The notes below the pieces were generated by a model. It saw only the letters and a list, made by a program, of their open reading frames with translations. It did not search any database and had not been told where the DNA came from. The translations under genes were made by a program, and so were the position numbers. From NCBI GenBank assembly GCA_905221605.1, contig CAJNDS010000072.1:105001-167000 (forward strand): 62,000 nucleotides of DNA, read 5' to 3'. The DNA is from Symbiodinium natans (Eukaryota > Sar > Dinophyceae > Suessiales > Symbiodiniaceae). Numbering within the stretch: the stretch's first letter is position 1; each line of letters opens with the position of its first letter. This document shows positions 37,283 to 47,847 of this stretch, in pieces.

Positions 37283-37947
37283 GGTGGTTTTAAACCTGTC
37301 GCTTTTCGTCCCCGTCCCCGAGGGATGTGCCGGATCGAAGCTGCTTTCCTCTTCTGGCCAGCAGCTTAAACCTACTTATCGAACCGAATCTGTGGCAGCA
37401 GCAAAGCTTGATTTTGTTGAGCAGTTGTGGTGCTAGTTGGTGCCTGCTGTCACGTCGCAAAGCGCGACGAGATTTTCAGCAGACATCCAAAGCAGACAAA
37501 CGGCCATCATACAGTAACGTAACGTCCTTTTCTCCGCAGCTTCCTTGCTCAAATCCGAGGTGCTTCACCGAAGCCCGTCGCAGAAACCTAGCGGATTGCA
37601 CGAGGCCAGCGGCTCAAAGAGGCGCTGACCCTCGTTGCGCCGCCTGCCTGCAGTTTGGATCCCGTCCGAAAAAGGAGAGTGCCTGGGTGTCGGGAGTCGG
37701 GCGATTTTGCTGCGGAGCAAGAAGCGTTTCTTTTTCGACCCATTTGGTTGGCGATCTGGTGCGCCTTCTGTTCCTTGATCAGAGTCGCAAATCCAATAGT
37801 GTCCAACTCATCAGATCAGCAAGTTCAAGATGCATCGTTTCATATCGTTTCTCGTTGGTGGACTTTTCGGCAAAGCCTCAAATCAGACGTTAGCGGCCGA
37901 ATACCGGTCGATCCAGAATTAGCTGGGGTACTGGGCACGGCCCAGCA

Positions 37948-39397
37948 GTGCCTGCAGAAGCGGCTCCTTGCTTTGAACAGCTCGTAGCTTTGGCTCTTGC
38001 TGGCGGTGGGCGCACTCGTGTGGCTCATTCCGCTGTTCGTCTTCGGTGCGGCTTTGGGGCATTTTCGCACCTCCCCATTCGCCGCGCCTTTCGCAAAATG
38101 TTCGGCTCCAAGGAAACCCTGCGGGCAAACGTCCAAAGCCCGAGCCTTCCTCCGATGTCCCTGCGCAAGCAGATGTGATGGCCATGGCGAAGGCGCAGGT
38201 TGGTGACAAACTTTCTGCCGAAGAGCTGCGCGCTTTCTCGACTCCATGGCCCAGCTGCGGAGCCATGGCTCCGGCATCGCCCAATCCTTCAGCAGTTTCG
38301 CAGATTGTAAAGATCGAGGCCGATGAACTGCAAGCAAAACAAGAAGTGGAAGGGCCCTCAACGTTCCTTGGGAGGATCTTTCTGAGCCACAAAAGGCCAT
38401 GCAAACGGACTTCGATGAGATTGCAGAGCTTGCAGCCGAGGACACCGTCAAGCAGGCCCTCATTTCCTGGACGAACAAAGTTTCACTGCCCTTGTGGAAA
38501 CGGGTCATGAGGTGACAGATCACGTCCTGCTGTTTTGAGCCCTTGGGTCGAAACATAAGCTGGCCGAAATCGGCCTTGGAGATGATAACCTGGCCGTTCA
38601 ACCAGGAAGCCCCGAGGCATGGGCTCCCATAGGCGGCTGGCAGATAGTCCGCTGCCCCCCACAGGCACATTTGGTGCCAGTGTTGACTCACGCAGTTTGC
38701 AGTGGGGACCGCGTTTGCACAGAGGCTTTGAACTCTTTGATGTGCATGCGGCGTGGAAATAAGTCCTTGATTGATCGCGCTCTTGCTATCGGTCGCGGTA
38801 GTATCTCCGATGCCACACTTCGGCTTTCCACTTTAAGCTTTGAAAGAGGTGCTTGCCAGGACAGCACGTTCGTCTGCGCTTTGGCACGATTCCACTCAGT
38901 GCTACCTCCAAAATGGTATCTGCGCGACACGAAGATTCCTTCTCTCGTGGTGTTTTACTCGCGCAAGTCTGTGTTCCAGTACTTGATTCTTCGTGGCGAG
39001 GTGAGGCGGGATGCCGCCGTTCTTTTCCCCAGTGGCTTGAGCAAACGCGCTACTTGTTGCGTCTTGTCGGTGTCCGCAGGGATCCGAGCGGCAGCGAAGT
39101 GCCCCCTGATATGGAATCCCATCGCAAGTCCAGGCGTTCTGCGGCAGCTCGCTCGCGTAGAATAGAGAATTTGCGTGCCAATCGGCAACGCTACCGTTCA
39201 TTGAAAAAGGAGCTCGAAGAATTGACCCTAGTTGTAGATGCTCCGGGGGATTCCCAAAGGGTTCAAGAAGCTCTTCACACGGTTGGCTGTGACTTGTCTT
39301 CCAATGCTGGCGCCTTTAAGGCTTCTTTGCCAGCTCCAGGTGGGAACTCGTAATCCCACGCTCTGATCCGGGCGGCGCGCCTGAAAAGGCTTCCTTT
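37948..39397 (+). pseudogene. LINE 5' region (ORF1-like), broken
   Basis: Plus-strand coding pieces run 37948-38178, 38170-38510 and 38853-39353 with frame changes. They include a helical acidic stretch (EDLSEPQKAMQTDFDEIAEL) and a basic region (RKSRRSAAARSRRIENLRAN) just before the endonuclease start. Their position directly upstream of a LINE endonuclease suggests the first ORF of a non-LTR retrotransposon. Segment 38510-38690 may be inserted, since its minus strand is the more open. The link to a LINE is inferred from position. Confidence 0.4.
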
Positions 39398-39533
39398 GTG
39401 CCGCCTGGAACGTGGAGGGTCTCCGAAGCCCCGGCAAGCATCGCGTGCTTGTCAGAGCTATTGAAACCTACCACTTAGACATTGTTCTTCTCCAGGAAAC
39501 ACACACACATGGTGCTGCTTCGTATTGCATTAA
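39398..39533 (+). pseudogene. LINE endonuclease (EEP fold) N-terminal fragment
   Basis: The frame reads CAAWNVEGLRSPGKHRVLVR, then the Y-H-L-D-I-V-L-L-Q-E-T-H motif with the catalytic QE.H start of exonuclease-endonuclease-phosphatase domains (N of WNVEGL, E of LLQETH). Endonucleases of this fold nick target DNA for LINE insertion. The frame ends at about 39533 and the rest of the endonuclease and most of the reverse transcriptase are missing. Confidence 0.65.
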
Positions 39534-39589
39534 TGTTGCACTGACTTTAATATAAGCGGGGTCCATAATCACAAGTTTCGAAAATTTAT

Positions 39590-40015
39590 TCTGCGAGCCG
39601 AGTTTGTTCAGGGTACCCGCTGTTATCACAAGTTTTTTCCGGACGTTTTTATGTGTTTAAGGGTTTGTGTTTTGGGTTAAGGGCTTACGCCATAAGGCTT
39701 GAGGCCCTGACAGTCTTGGGCTCCAGGAATCTTAAAGAGCCAGAGCGCGGAAAATCCAGACATCTAAGCCCGGCCAGTTCCATGTAAAGCCTTATGCAAA
39801 TTCATTACGAAACGAGGCCCCAAACAAATTTTGTGATAGGTTGCCCGCGGGCCGGTCAGGCTGTCTTTAGTAACTTTGTCTGGCTACCCTCAATAATACC
39901 AAGTTTTTCCCGGATGATCTTTTTAAGGGTTTGTGTTTAGGGTTAAGGGCTTACGCAGTAAGGCTTGAGGCCCTGAGGGCCTTGGGCTCCAGGAATCTTA
40001 AAGGTGAAAAGCTTC
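39590..40015 (+). repeat. pair of ~130 bp direct repeats inside deleted LINE
   Basis: About 39610-39740 and 39895-40012 share AAGGGTTTGTGTTT, GGGTTAAGGGCTTACGC, TAAGGCTTGAGGCCCTGA and CTTGGGCTCCAGGAATCTTAAAG. The repeated text contains telomere-like words (TTTAGGGTTAAGGG). The pair fills the gap between the endonuclease start and the reverse transcriptase end of the LINE. Confidence 0.75.
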
Positions 40016-40079
40016 AGGCCTTGAGGTCCTAAAGGCTTGAGGCCCTGAGCCCTGAGGGCGGTTCCCGCGGGTGTCGTTC

Positions 40080-40680
40080 TGTCCGTCAAACTCCAAGTCT
40101 ACACTGCTATCTTCCAAGCGGTGGTGGTGTATTCGTTGGAGTCTGAGGCTATGTCACCGTCGCAATACAAGCGATTGGACACGCTCGGCATGAAAGAGCT
40201 TCGCAGCATTCTTAAGCTGCCTTCTGCTTATTACTCGCATATCACTGGGGATGCATTTCTCATGAGGCAGTCCTTAAAGTCTTGGCTGACCGGGGCTTTT
40301 CTATTCGTCCTTTGTCCCATGTTGTCATGTCACGGCATTTGCAGCTCCTTGGTCTTCGTGATCGTTCGCTGCCTGCCTGGAGTGTGTTTTCGGGAGGGTG
40401 TCCTCATTTTACCATCGACTCTCCTCTTCGCGGCGTCGCGGTCGTCCTCGTCCTCGCTGGGCGGAAACTACCATCCCGCATGCGCATCACAGACTCAATA
40501 CTCCTCGGCCTCAGGCTTGGGAGTACTCTTTCGCATGCCCACCCTCCAAGACACTGTCTCTGTCCATGGGGGTCCCGAAGACGTCCGTCTCGGCATCGCG
40601 GAAGCCCATATCTTGAGGACTATCCGGGATAAAGCCCATATCCGTGCCGCGTTCAAAAAGGATGTCTTGTAAGTCTTCTG
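40080..40680 (+). pseudogene. LINE reverse transcriptase C-terminal fragment
   Basis: In frame: VKLQVYTAIFQAVVVYSLES, then a YKRLDTLGMKELRSILKLP block, as at the C-terminal end of many LINE reverse transcriptases (K...Y...VY..E...L....RLD....RCLR.ILGI). After a frame change the text RRRGRPRPRWAETT, the usual RRRGRPR.RW ending, appears at about 40412. The catalytic part is absent. With the endonuclease fragment upstream this is one element with an internal deletion or replacement. Confidence 0.6.
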
Positions 40681-42599
40681 TCGCATTTTGAGCGGGTCCG
40701 GCAAGTCTTTGCCGGACACCTCACACATTTGTTGGATCAAGCTGAAAAGAGAAGCATGGACAACGTAGTGAACAATCTCAATGCACTTACATATGCCTTA
40801 GGGCCATTAGGGTGGCGTCCCGCCTTGATACCATTGCTCAGGATAAGGCACCTGCACAGCGGAACACGCAATTCTTCTCAAGTTATGCATGCTTGAGATC
40901 ATAAGCACTGAAACCAAAACTTGTGTACAACGTACTGGGTCGATGTGGTTCATTAGCCCGCAAGCCTTAAACCCTAACCCAATCGCTGTGTGCCATGCGG
41001 AATTAGCAAGATTCACATAGTTGGTGCTTGCCAGGCTATAGTTCTGTAAGCTTCGTTTGGAACACGAAACGCGAGGGCACGCTAGCAATGAGCATGTGAA
41101 TATGTGACCGTTTTATATGCTGTATTTAATGCACGAAACGCATCGAAACGCCAAGGTGCACCTGCGAGGGCGTCATCGCTCGTTGCAATCCGGGTTCAGG
41201 GTAGTAATTAAATCAGAAGTCCAGGGTGTGTAGCAGGCCCCCGGTGTCTTTTTGCAACACAGGCTTTATGACGCAACAGGGAATGTCGAACGCATGTAAC
41301 AAAGGGCGGGACACCGCGACATACCCCTGATTCCGACTCACAGCCATGTCGCATTCATAGGTTCGAGTGCATGTTGGCCTTGGCCTTGCCAAGACAGGTC
41401 CGAGGTATCGTTCGCGGTATCGTTCGGGTATCGTTCCGACAACAACACAGACCCCCCCCCATACAAAACCCATTTCTTGAGGTTACGTTTCAAATGGCAG
41501 TTCTGTTTTATCGCTGTGCCCTGCGGGAAGGCTGCGCGGAACAGGCATTTTGTAAGCGTCTCAAGCTAGCCTCACGTGACTATCACCGAGAGGTAGCTTC
41601 AAAAAAACTCACAAATAGAATTCATGGCAGCGGTACTGTTTTATCGCTGTGCCCTGCGGGAAGACTCCGCGAAACATGCGTTTTGTCATAGGTACATCCT
41701 AGTCTCAAGATGCTATCCCCAAGAGGTAGAGTTTTTCCTATCATTATCGCATGTTTTGGGCCTTGTGTGCCCTCGGGATTTAGGTTCTGGGCTTTCTTGA
41801 CATGTTGGGCTACCTTCTCTGCCCAGGGGTACAATGTGATTGGGCCAAGAAACCACGCGCGCGCTCGTACATACCTGCCAGTTCCTGCAACTGCTCTTGA
41901 ACCACAATCTTGGAGAAGCGTGGCGTTAGATGAGGCATGTCCGTGATCGGTAGCCTGCCACGAACTGCAAAACTAAAACCTTCACTCCGAGGCTAGTTTC
42001 TCCACGTCAAAGGCGCTGCGGAATGGGTCTCATTGCTTCCTGGCTTGGCGGTGGTGTCCGCACACTACACCTTAGATGTGTTCACCGTGCGACCCATTTT
42101 TTTCAAAGCCGCTCCACAATCTGACGTTTTGAGACGTTTTCTTCAGACGTTTTTGTCGTTCCAATCAAGCCATGTAAGCCTAAGCGTGCGTGATCTACAG
42201 TAGTTGCCATCTGCATGCAGGGCAAACGAGCTTGAGTAGAGCTGAACTCATGTGAGTTGCACCAGACTTGCCAGCAAACAGCAAACACGTAGGCGTTGGA
42301 AGAAACTGCAAGTGGAAGGGCGCCCAAACACTCCGCTTACTTTGCTTTGGAAAGCTACGCAAACTCAACCAAACATTCAAGTATTCAAATGAGCGCAAAG
42401 GACCAGGCCCTGGCGATGTGCACCAGTGCATTCGACCTCGTACAGATTGCAAGGCGATGCCAGGATGAAAAACAGAGAATCCCCCAGGTTCGAAGCGGAC
42501 ATTGAGAAAACGGTTATAACAACAGTTGTACCGGTGTGTGAGTAACAGTAACAATGACGTGAGCATAAGTAATACACATGCAAAAATATAGCCTCGCGT
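40681..42599. other. no recognisable gene; local duplications
   Basis: A ~140 bp direct duplication (about 41496-41635 and 41636-41745) shares TTCTGTTTTATCGCTGTGCC, CTGCGGGAAG and GAGGTAG. GGTATCGTTC is repeated three times at 41404-41434. Frames on both strands are short and unassigned. Confidence 0.5.
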
Positions 42600-43761
42600 G
42601 TGTCAGTTTCATGTATTCTCGTGATAGCTTTTGGCGCAGTCTTTCGGGTTCATAGTCGAGACGCTCGGGATTCATCACCGATGACCCGCTGTGATGTCGA
42701 TTCGGTGGTCCAGCTGCAGATCAGTGTGTCCGCAAAGCGCCTGCTGCGTCGCGCAGACGGGCCTTTGCGTCTCAAGCAGATTCAAGAGATGGTGATCGCT
42801 AAGCTTGGCAGGGCGGTTGATCATCAACAACTCTTGGATGTGTTGCAGACGTCTGCAAAAAATGGAGTTCCGCGGTTCTTTGTTGATGGTGACATGGTTG
42901 GCTTGACGCAGCGCCAACGACCTGGACCCAGGGGATGCAAGGCTGCTGGTGAATCATGTCCATTGCAACCTGAAAGCTTTGAAGCTGTTGCAACCCAGGC
43001 CCAAATGGCACAAATCAGCAAAGCCACGAAGAAACTGCTTTGCAGCCTTGGTGGCTGCATGCCGCTGGATGACATTCAAGATGCGTTGAGAGTCAATGGT
43101 TGGGACTGGAAGCATGAGCAGGTCCTCCATGCTCTGCAAAAATCAGCGAAGAATGGTGTCCCACGCTATGTGCTTGATGGGGATATGGTTCGTTTGGCGG
43201 AAGGGCCGTCGTGCTGTCGCCGGGCGCAAAAACATGCTGCCACGGAACTTGCAGCCTTCTTGCAAGAGACGGAGTTTAGCAGTTGCCCGTGGAACAGCGC
43301 TTTGAGCTTATCCAGTTTTAGAGGACATGGTGAGTTTCTGCAGCACGTCGTACAAGACGAACGCCACAGTGATGGACGTCCGCGCTTCGAAGTGCGCAAG
43401 CTTCATGGAGCGGATTGGATCTTCGCCACGGAATCTGTCAGACGGTACAGTCAGCAGGATGGGAGTTAGGTTTAAGATGTCAGACATCGTTCAACATGAC
43501 GCCCACAGGTTGTTTGCTCCTTTTGCATGCTGAGTCTGGTTGCAGGCGAAGTTGCGGCAGCAGGTCTTCGAAGCCATCCAGGCACTTGATGCGGAAGTGC
43601 AAGGCAGGCCGAAGAAACTCCTGGATGAGTCCGAAGAGCCTCCCCTTTTTTTTTACACCCGAACCCAGTTTGTTTATAGGGGGCGCTGCAGGTTGTTACT
43701 GGTAATCAAGTCGCCAGACATTCACGGCAAAGGAACATGTTGGGGTATTGACCGGTATTGA
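42600..43761 (+). CDS. protein with two winged-helix-like repeats, probably two exons
   Basis: The first frame (42600-43469) holds two copies of a 60-residue module: SAKRLLRRADGPLRLKQIQE ... LQTSAKNGVPRFFVDGDMVGL and ATKKLLCSLGGCMPLDDIQD ... LQKSAKNGVPRYVLDGDMVRL. Helices, a central strand-like VPR(F/Y)..DGDMV and overall length fit a winged-helix or LOTUS-type fold, which usually binds nucleic acid; this is inference. The N terminus (MSVSCILVIAFGAVF) resembles a signal or anchor, but a downstream Met (MTRCDVDSVV, 42681) is possible. A GA-AG intron from about 43459 to 43545 would join SQQ to AKLRQQVFEAIQALDAEVQ and extend the protein to the TGA at 43759. The cupin gene follows in the same frame 12 bases later. 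Confidence 0.6.
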
Positions 43762-43773
43762 GCATCTAAGGAC

Positions 43774-44499
43774 ATGGCTGAGATCTCAAGACTTGGAAAG
43801 TTAATGCAGGACTGGGTCTCTGGAGCCAGTTGGTTGACATGCCTGAATCACACCACGCTCGTGGATGAGGTTCCTGGCATCATGACCCGGGTGCACTTGT
43901 TTGATGGTGACGGCATCGAAGTGAGGCTGCACATGTTCATGGATCCGACGGAGACCTACATACACAACCACCGGTCCAACTTTTTCAGCTACTGCCTCAG
44001 TGGGAGGTATTGGCACAAGATTTGGGGCGTACCAGACGGGGAAGCGGGCTTGGATGGTGGGCATTACTTCGTCGTCAATCGCGCCAAAGATCCTTCATTC
44101 GAGCATCCTGTCGGCAAGCCTGGGCACTTGTCAGTCATCGCAGCTCACACGCACCAGGAGCGTGGCTCCTACTACATCAAGGCTGTGACTCCACACACCG
44201 TCCAGCCACAGATGGACGGGAATGTTGCCACTCCGGTTCTCACCATCTACATCAAGGACAAAGCTCCGGGTCCTGATACCTTGGTCCGAGTTGCCAACAA
44301 GCAGGAGCTTGCTAGCCTCCAACAGCAGCAGCGAGAGCAGCAAACACAAGATTGCCGCCTCGAGGGGCGCCACAGGCTCGAGAGATTGAGGGCAATGCAC
44401 GACCTCACCGTCCTCACTTCCCATTCCGCATTGAGAAAGAAGCCCCGTGCAGGTGTGCCCTGCAAGCCATCTCGTAGTTCTCCAGACATTGCTGGCTGA
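43774..44499 (+). CDS. cupin-fold metal-binding protein, 241 codons
   Basis: The protein has a cupin-like core: YIHNHRSNFFSYCLSGRYWH gives H-x-H and G of motif 1, and SYYIKAVTPHTVQP gives the histidine of motif 2. The two histidines of HNH and the later H would hold a metal, as in cysteine-dioxygenase-like and other small cupins; the substrate is unknown. A glutamine-rich basic tail (QQQQREQQ onward) follows the core. The reading frame is clean and no intron is needed. It lies 12 bases after the stop of the winged-helix gene in the same frame, so the two may be one gene with an in-frame TGA or two tightly packed genes. Confidence 0.65.
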   Translation: MAEISRLGKLMQDWVSGASWLTCLNHTTLVDEVPGIMTRVHLFDGDGIEVRLHMFMDPTETYIHNHRSNFFSYCLSGRYWHKIWGVPDGEAGLDGGHYFVVNRAKDPSFEHPVGKPGHLSVIAAHTHQERGSYYIKAVTPHTVQPQMDGNVATPVLTIYIKDKAPGPDTLVRVANKQELASLQQQQREQQTQDCRLEGRHRLERLRAMHDLTVLTSHSALRKKPRAGVPCKPSRSSPDIAG

Positions 44500-45590
44500 G
44501 TACCAGCATGCTATATATGATATTATACTTCGTTATAAGTTATAACTCATAACGCATCATTCCCCCATGGGGGCCCATAATAGTTGTTGGTCGGGGCTCG
44601 GTGTGCCCAACGTTTGCAGGAAACACGCTGGCTGCCTCGCAGCCTCTGTTTTCCATGCAATCGTGTACAGCTCGGAGGACCTGTCTGCAAACGCAGACGA
44701 TTGGGTAGTTCAGCCATGTTCAGCCTTGGCTGTTGATTTGCATGTAGCCGCATATCTGTGTGTACAGTCTGCAGACCGAGGCTGCAGAAAGGGTGCTGCC
44801 CAGATTTGAGGTATCAAACATGGACATGCTTTCGGTGCATTGTTTGGCTGGAAGCTTGATGCTCACATGCAGATTGAGAAGCCCATTTTCGACCAGCATG
44901 ACCAGTCGATTTAGAGACTTTTCACGAGCGTGGCCACACTGAAAGCCAGAGCACTGGTTTGTGAGCTGCTCATGCTACAATGCTGAAGGATGGGCAGCCC
45001 GAGGCCAGAAAGATGTTGCAGTAGATTTTGCATGGTGTCCGAGAGTCTGCCTCACAAGAACTGACACAATCCTGTAATCAGTGTGCGCCCTAAACTCTAA
45101 AGGCACGAATCGAAGGCCTCAAAGGCCTTGAACCCTCAACCGCGGAAACGGAGGCCGGGCTCCCTGCCAGACAGGCAATGGACAGGCCTCTCAGCATACT
45201 GATGCTGGCAGCTGGTAGCAGCGGTCGCTTCTGATTCCACCTGCTGCTGTGAAGGCCACGATTATTCGATGCCCTTCCCACCTCTTCATGCCAAGGTGGG
45301 GTCTGATTTCTGCTTTCAGGAGTTCATGCTGTGGTGCTCAGGTCTCGAATTACCTGGGCGAAGATTCGCTTCACTGGCTCTGCGTTGATGCGCCCTGGGA
45401 AGTTGCTGCAGGTTTATGATGCTGTGCGGCCTTGCCAGGACGACAGATCTCCAAGAGACAGGTAGCATGCCGTGCGAGACTCGGGCAGAGCGACGATTGA
45501 GTCAAAGGATGCGTATCCTCACGCGCTGCGTTTAGGCCAGGGCTGTTTCTGGACACATGGCCCTTCCCTCAGCTTTTCCAGCAGAGTAGG
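44500..45590. other. 3' flank of cupin gene, no recognised gene
   Basis: A short AT-rich hairpin-like segment (44505-44555) follows the cupin stop. Further frames of up to 80 codons are unassigned. Confidence 0.4.
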
Positions 45591-45599
45591 CAGCTCGTG

Positions 45600-46250
45600 T
45601 TGTACAATAAACCCTGGAACCCCCACAAGCCCCAAACCCGAAACCCTAAACCCTAAACCCTAAACCCTAAACCCTAAACCCTAACTAAACCCACAAGCCC
45701 TAAACCCTTGATCCTTGTGCCTTCGAGGTCGGAGTGGAAGCCTTCCGCTGACTCTCAGGCGCTCATCCGAGACCCAAAGCCCAGAGCCCTAAACCCTCAG
45801 AACCCCAAAAGGCGCATCCCTAAACCCTAAACCCTAAGCCCTAAGCCCTAAACCCTTAAACCCTACACCCCAAACCCTGAACCCTCAAAACCCTCACCCT
45901 AAACCCTAAACCCTAAATCCTAAACCCTTATAAACCCTAAACCCTACACCCGCATCCCCAATCCCTAAACCCTTAAACCCTACACCCTATACCCTGAACC
46001 TTCAACCCTAAACCTCAACCTTCAAAACCCTCAACCCTCAAAACCCTAAACACAAAACCCTAAATCCAAAACCCTAACAAACCCTAAGCCCTACACCCTA
46101 AACCCTAAGCCCTAAACCCTGAAACCCGACATCCTAAACCCTGAGCCCTCAACCCTGAATCTTAAACCCTAAAACCTAAACCCTAAACCCTAACAAACAC
46201 CCTAAAACCTAAATCCTAAACCCTAAACCCTAAACCCTAAACCCTTCAAC
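45600..46250. repeat. CCCTAAA-type tracts
   Basis: About 600 bases are mostly CCCTAAA and variants (CCCTCAA, CCCTACA, CCCTAAT), interrupted at 45715-45790 by an island reading VPSRSEWKPSADSQALIRDP. On the right, after the island at 46262, TTTAGGG tracts begin. Confidence 0.9.
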
Positions 46251-46261
46251 GTGGCTCCCAG

Positions 46262-46333
46262 GTGCCGCCTGAGGATCCCGTGGAGCTCAAGACCATGCGG
46301 CTCCCGCCATCACAAGGCCACAGCTCGGAGGAT
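46262..46333 (+). CDS. exon candidate between opposed arrays
   Basis: The frame reads QVPPEDPVELKTMRLPPSQG then HSSED between a CCCTAAA and a TTTAGGG tract. Splice sites are not clear. The product is unknown. Confidence 0.3.
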
Positions 46334-46899
46334 TTAGGGCAGTTTAGGGGTTACGGTAGGGTTCAGGGTTTAGGGTTTCGGGTTTCGGGTTAGGGCTCTA
46401 GGGGTTTTAGGGCTTCAGGGTTTAGGCGTTCAGGGTTTTTGAGGTTCAGGGCTTTTGGGGCTTCAGGGCTTTTTTGCATTTGTTATCACTTCTGCTTGTT
46501 GTGTGCACTTTCCTGGCATCATCTGGTTTCTTGTGCTTTCGGACTCTGTACTTTCCATTTTCCCGGCTCTGCACCCTAAACCCCCACTGTAAGCTGTGCT
46601 CATGAAATCCTTCCTTGTACGTCCGTGCAGTCAGTTCTCAAAATTCTCGCGTATTTTATATGCGCTAAGAGGGGCCCAGAAAGGACGACATCACTCCTTG
46701 TCATGTGGAGGCCGCAGGGACGCCCACGGAGCACTGCACTCCCCGCGCTGATTTGTGGTGCCCGTTTGGAGGGGGGGGGGTATCAGTTACAGCCTGGTTC
46801 GCTTCAAAACAGGAACCCTACTGTAGATACCCTTAGCTCATGGGATCTTGACCTTCTCCAGTTTTGCACTTTTCTCTTGTTGCTTGTGGTAATCCCCAG

Positions 46900-47033
46900 G
46901 AAGAGCACGCCTTACTCTCCAGAAAAGGTTTCCGTTGCAAGCCCCACGTGGGTTTAGGGTTTAGGGTTTAGGGTTTAGGTTTCCGTTGCAAGCCCCAAGT
47001 GGCTGGCGCCCGAGCATGTGCGCTCGCAGCCAG
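46900..47033 (+). CDS. exon split by a 51-nt telomere-repeat intron
   Basis: After CCCCAG (46899) the frame reads STPYSPEK to 46927. If 46928-46978 is removed as a GT-AG intron it continues as VSVASPKWLAPEHVRSQP to 47033, followed by the donor GTGTGAG. The 51-nt intron consists of a copy of the next 24 exon bases plus 3.5-4 TTTAGGG units; unspliced, the array brings a stop (V, G, L, G, F, R, V, stop). PKWLAPEHVR resembles the W.APE segment of kinase activation loops, but no other kinase part was found nearby. Confidence 0.5.
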
Positions 47034-47520
47034 GTGTGAGTCTGAGCTCAATGGCAGCCGGGTCGCCTTTCTGAAGGCAAGAGTTTAGAGAGAGGGTTTA
47101 GGGTTTAGGGTTTAGGGTGTTAGGGTTTGAGGGTTTAGGGTTTTAGGGTTTAGGGTTTAGAGTTTTAGGGTTTAGGGTTTAGGGTGTGATATGGCCAGTT
47201 CTCGAGGGTGTGGTCCCTTCTGAAGCCAGCCTTGTATGTACGGTACTCAGACATGAGGCATCACGTTTTAGAGAGCTGCCCATATGGCAGAATGGCGCTA
47301 AGTTGCATCACGCAGCATGAAGTAGCTACCCTGGAATTTTGTTAACCTAAACCCTAAACCCTAAACCCTAAACCCTATATAAACCCTGAACCCTGAACCC
47401 TAAACCCTGAGCATGCTGCATTTGCCGCCTCCATGCTCAAGCACTTTGTGTGTTTATTTCTTCATCCTCTCCCAAGCCCTGCCTTGCTGCCGTGCCCTGA
47501 GAGCCTGACAGGTCGTTGGC

Positions 47521-47622
47521 TTGGGATGCTTCCCCTTTCTCTTGACAGTCCTTAGTAGGGATTATAATTGGGGGTACTATAGTGCCTCTTAAGGACCGTT
47601 AGTATATGGGGGAGCATCCCAA
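47521..47622. mobile_element. 102 bp MITE with 8 bp target duplication
   Basis: Terminal inverted repeats TTGGGATGCTTCCCC (47521-47535) and GGGGAGCATCCCAA (47609-47622) enclose an AT-rich core without ORF. TCGTTGGC is duplicated exactly on both sides (47513-47520 and 47623-47630). An 8 bp duplication with short inverted ends is typical of hAT-type nonautonomous elements. It lies 0.2 kb upstream of the PARP gene. Confidence 0.85.
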
Positions 47623-47847
47623 TCGTTGGCCCTGGCCGCATAGACGCAAAGCATGAGCAAAGCCGCAGCCACAGGTTCTTCAAATGGCGGATGCATGGCC
47701 CCCAGGTTTCAGATCTCTCGTTTTATGGTGTTTCTTTTGTCAGAGGTCTCCGAACCCGACATGTGTTCCTGGGTTGTTGAGTTCGTAATGTAGCCTGCCT
47801 TTTTGCAGCCGTTTCCTACTTCAAGGCCCAAGTAGGGCAAGTCGACC

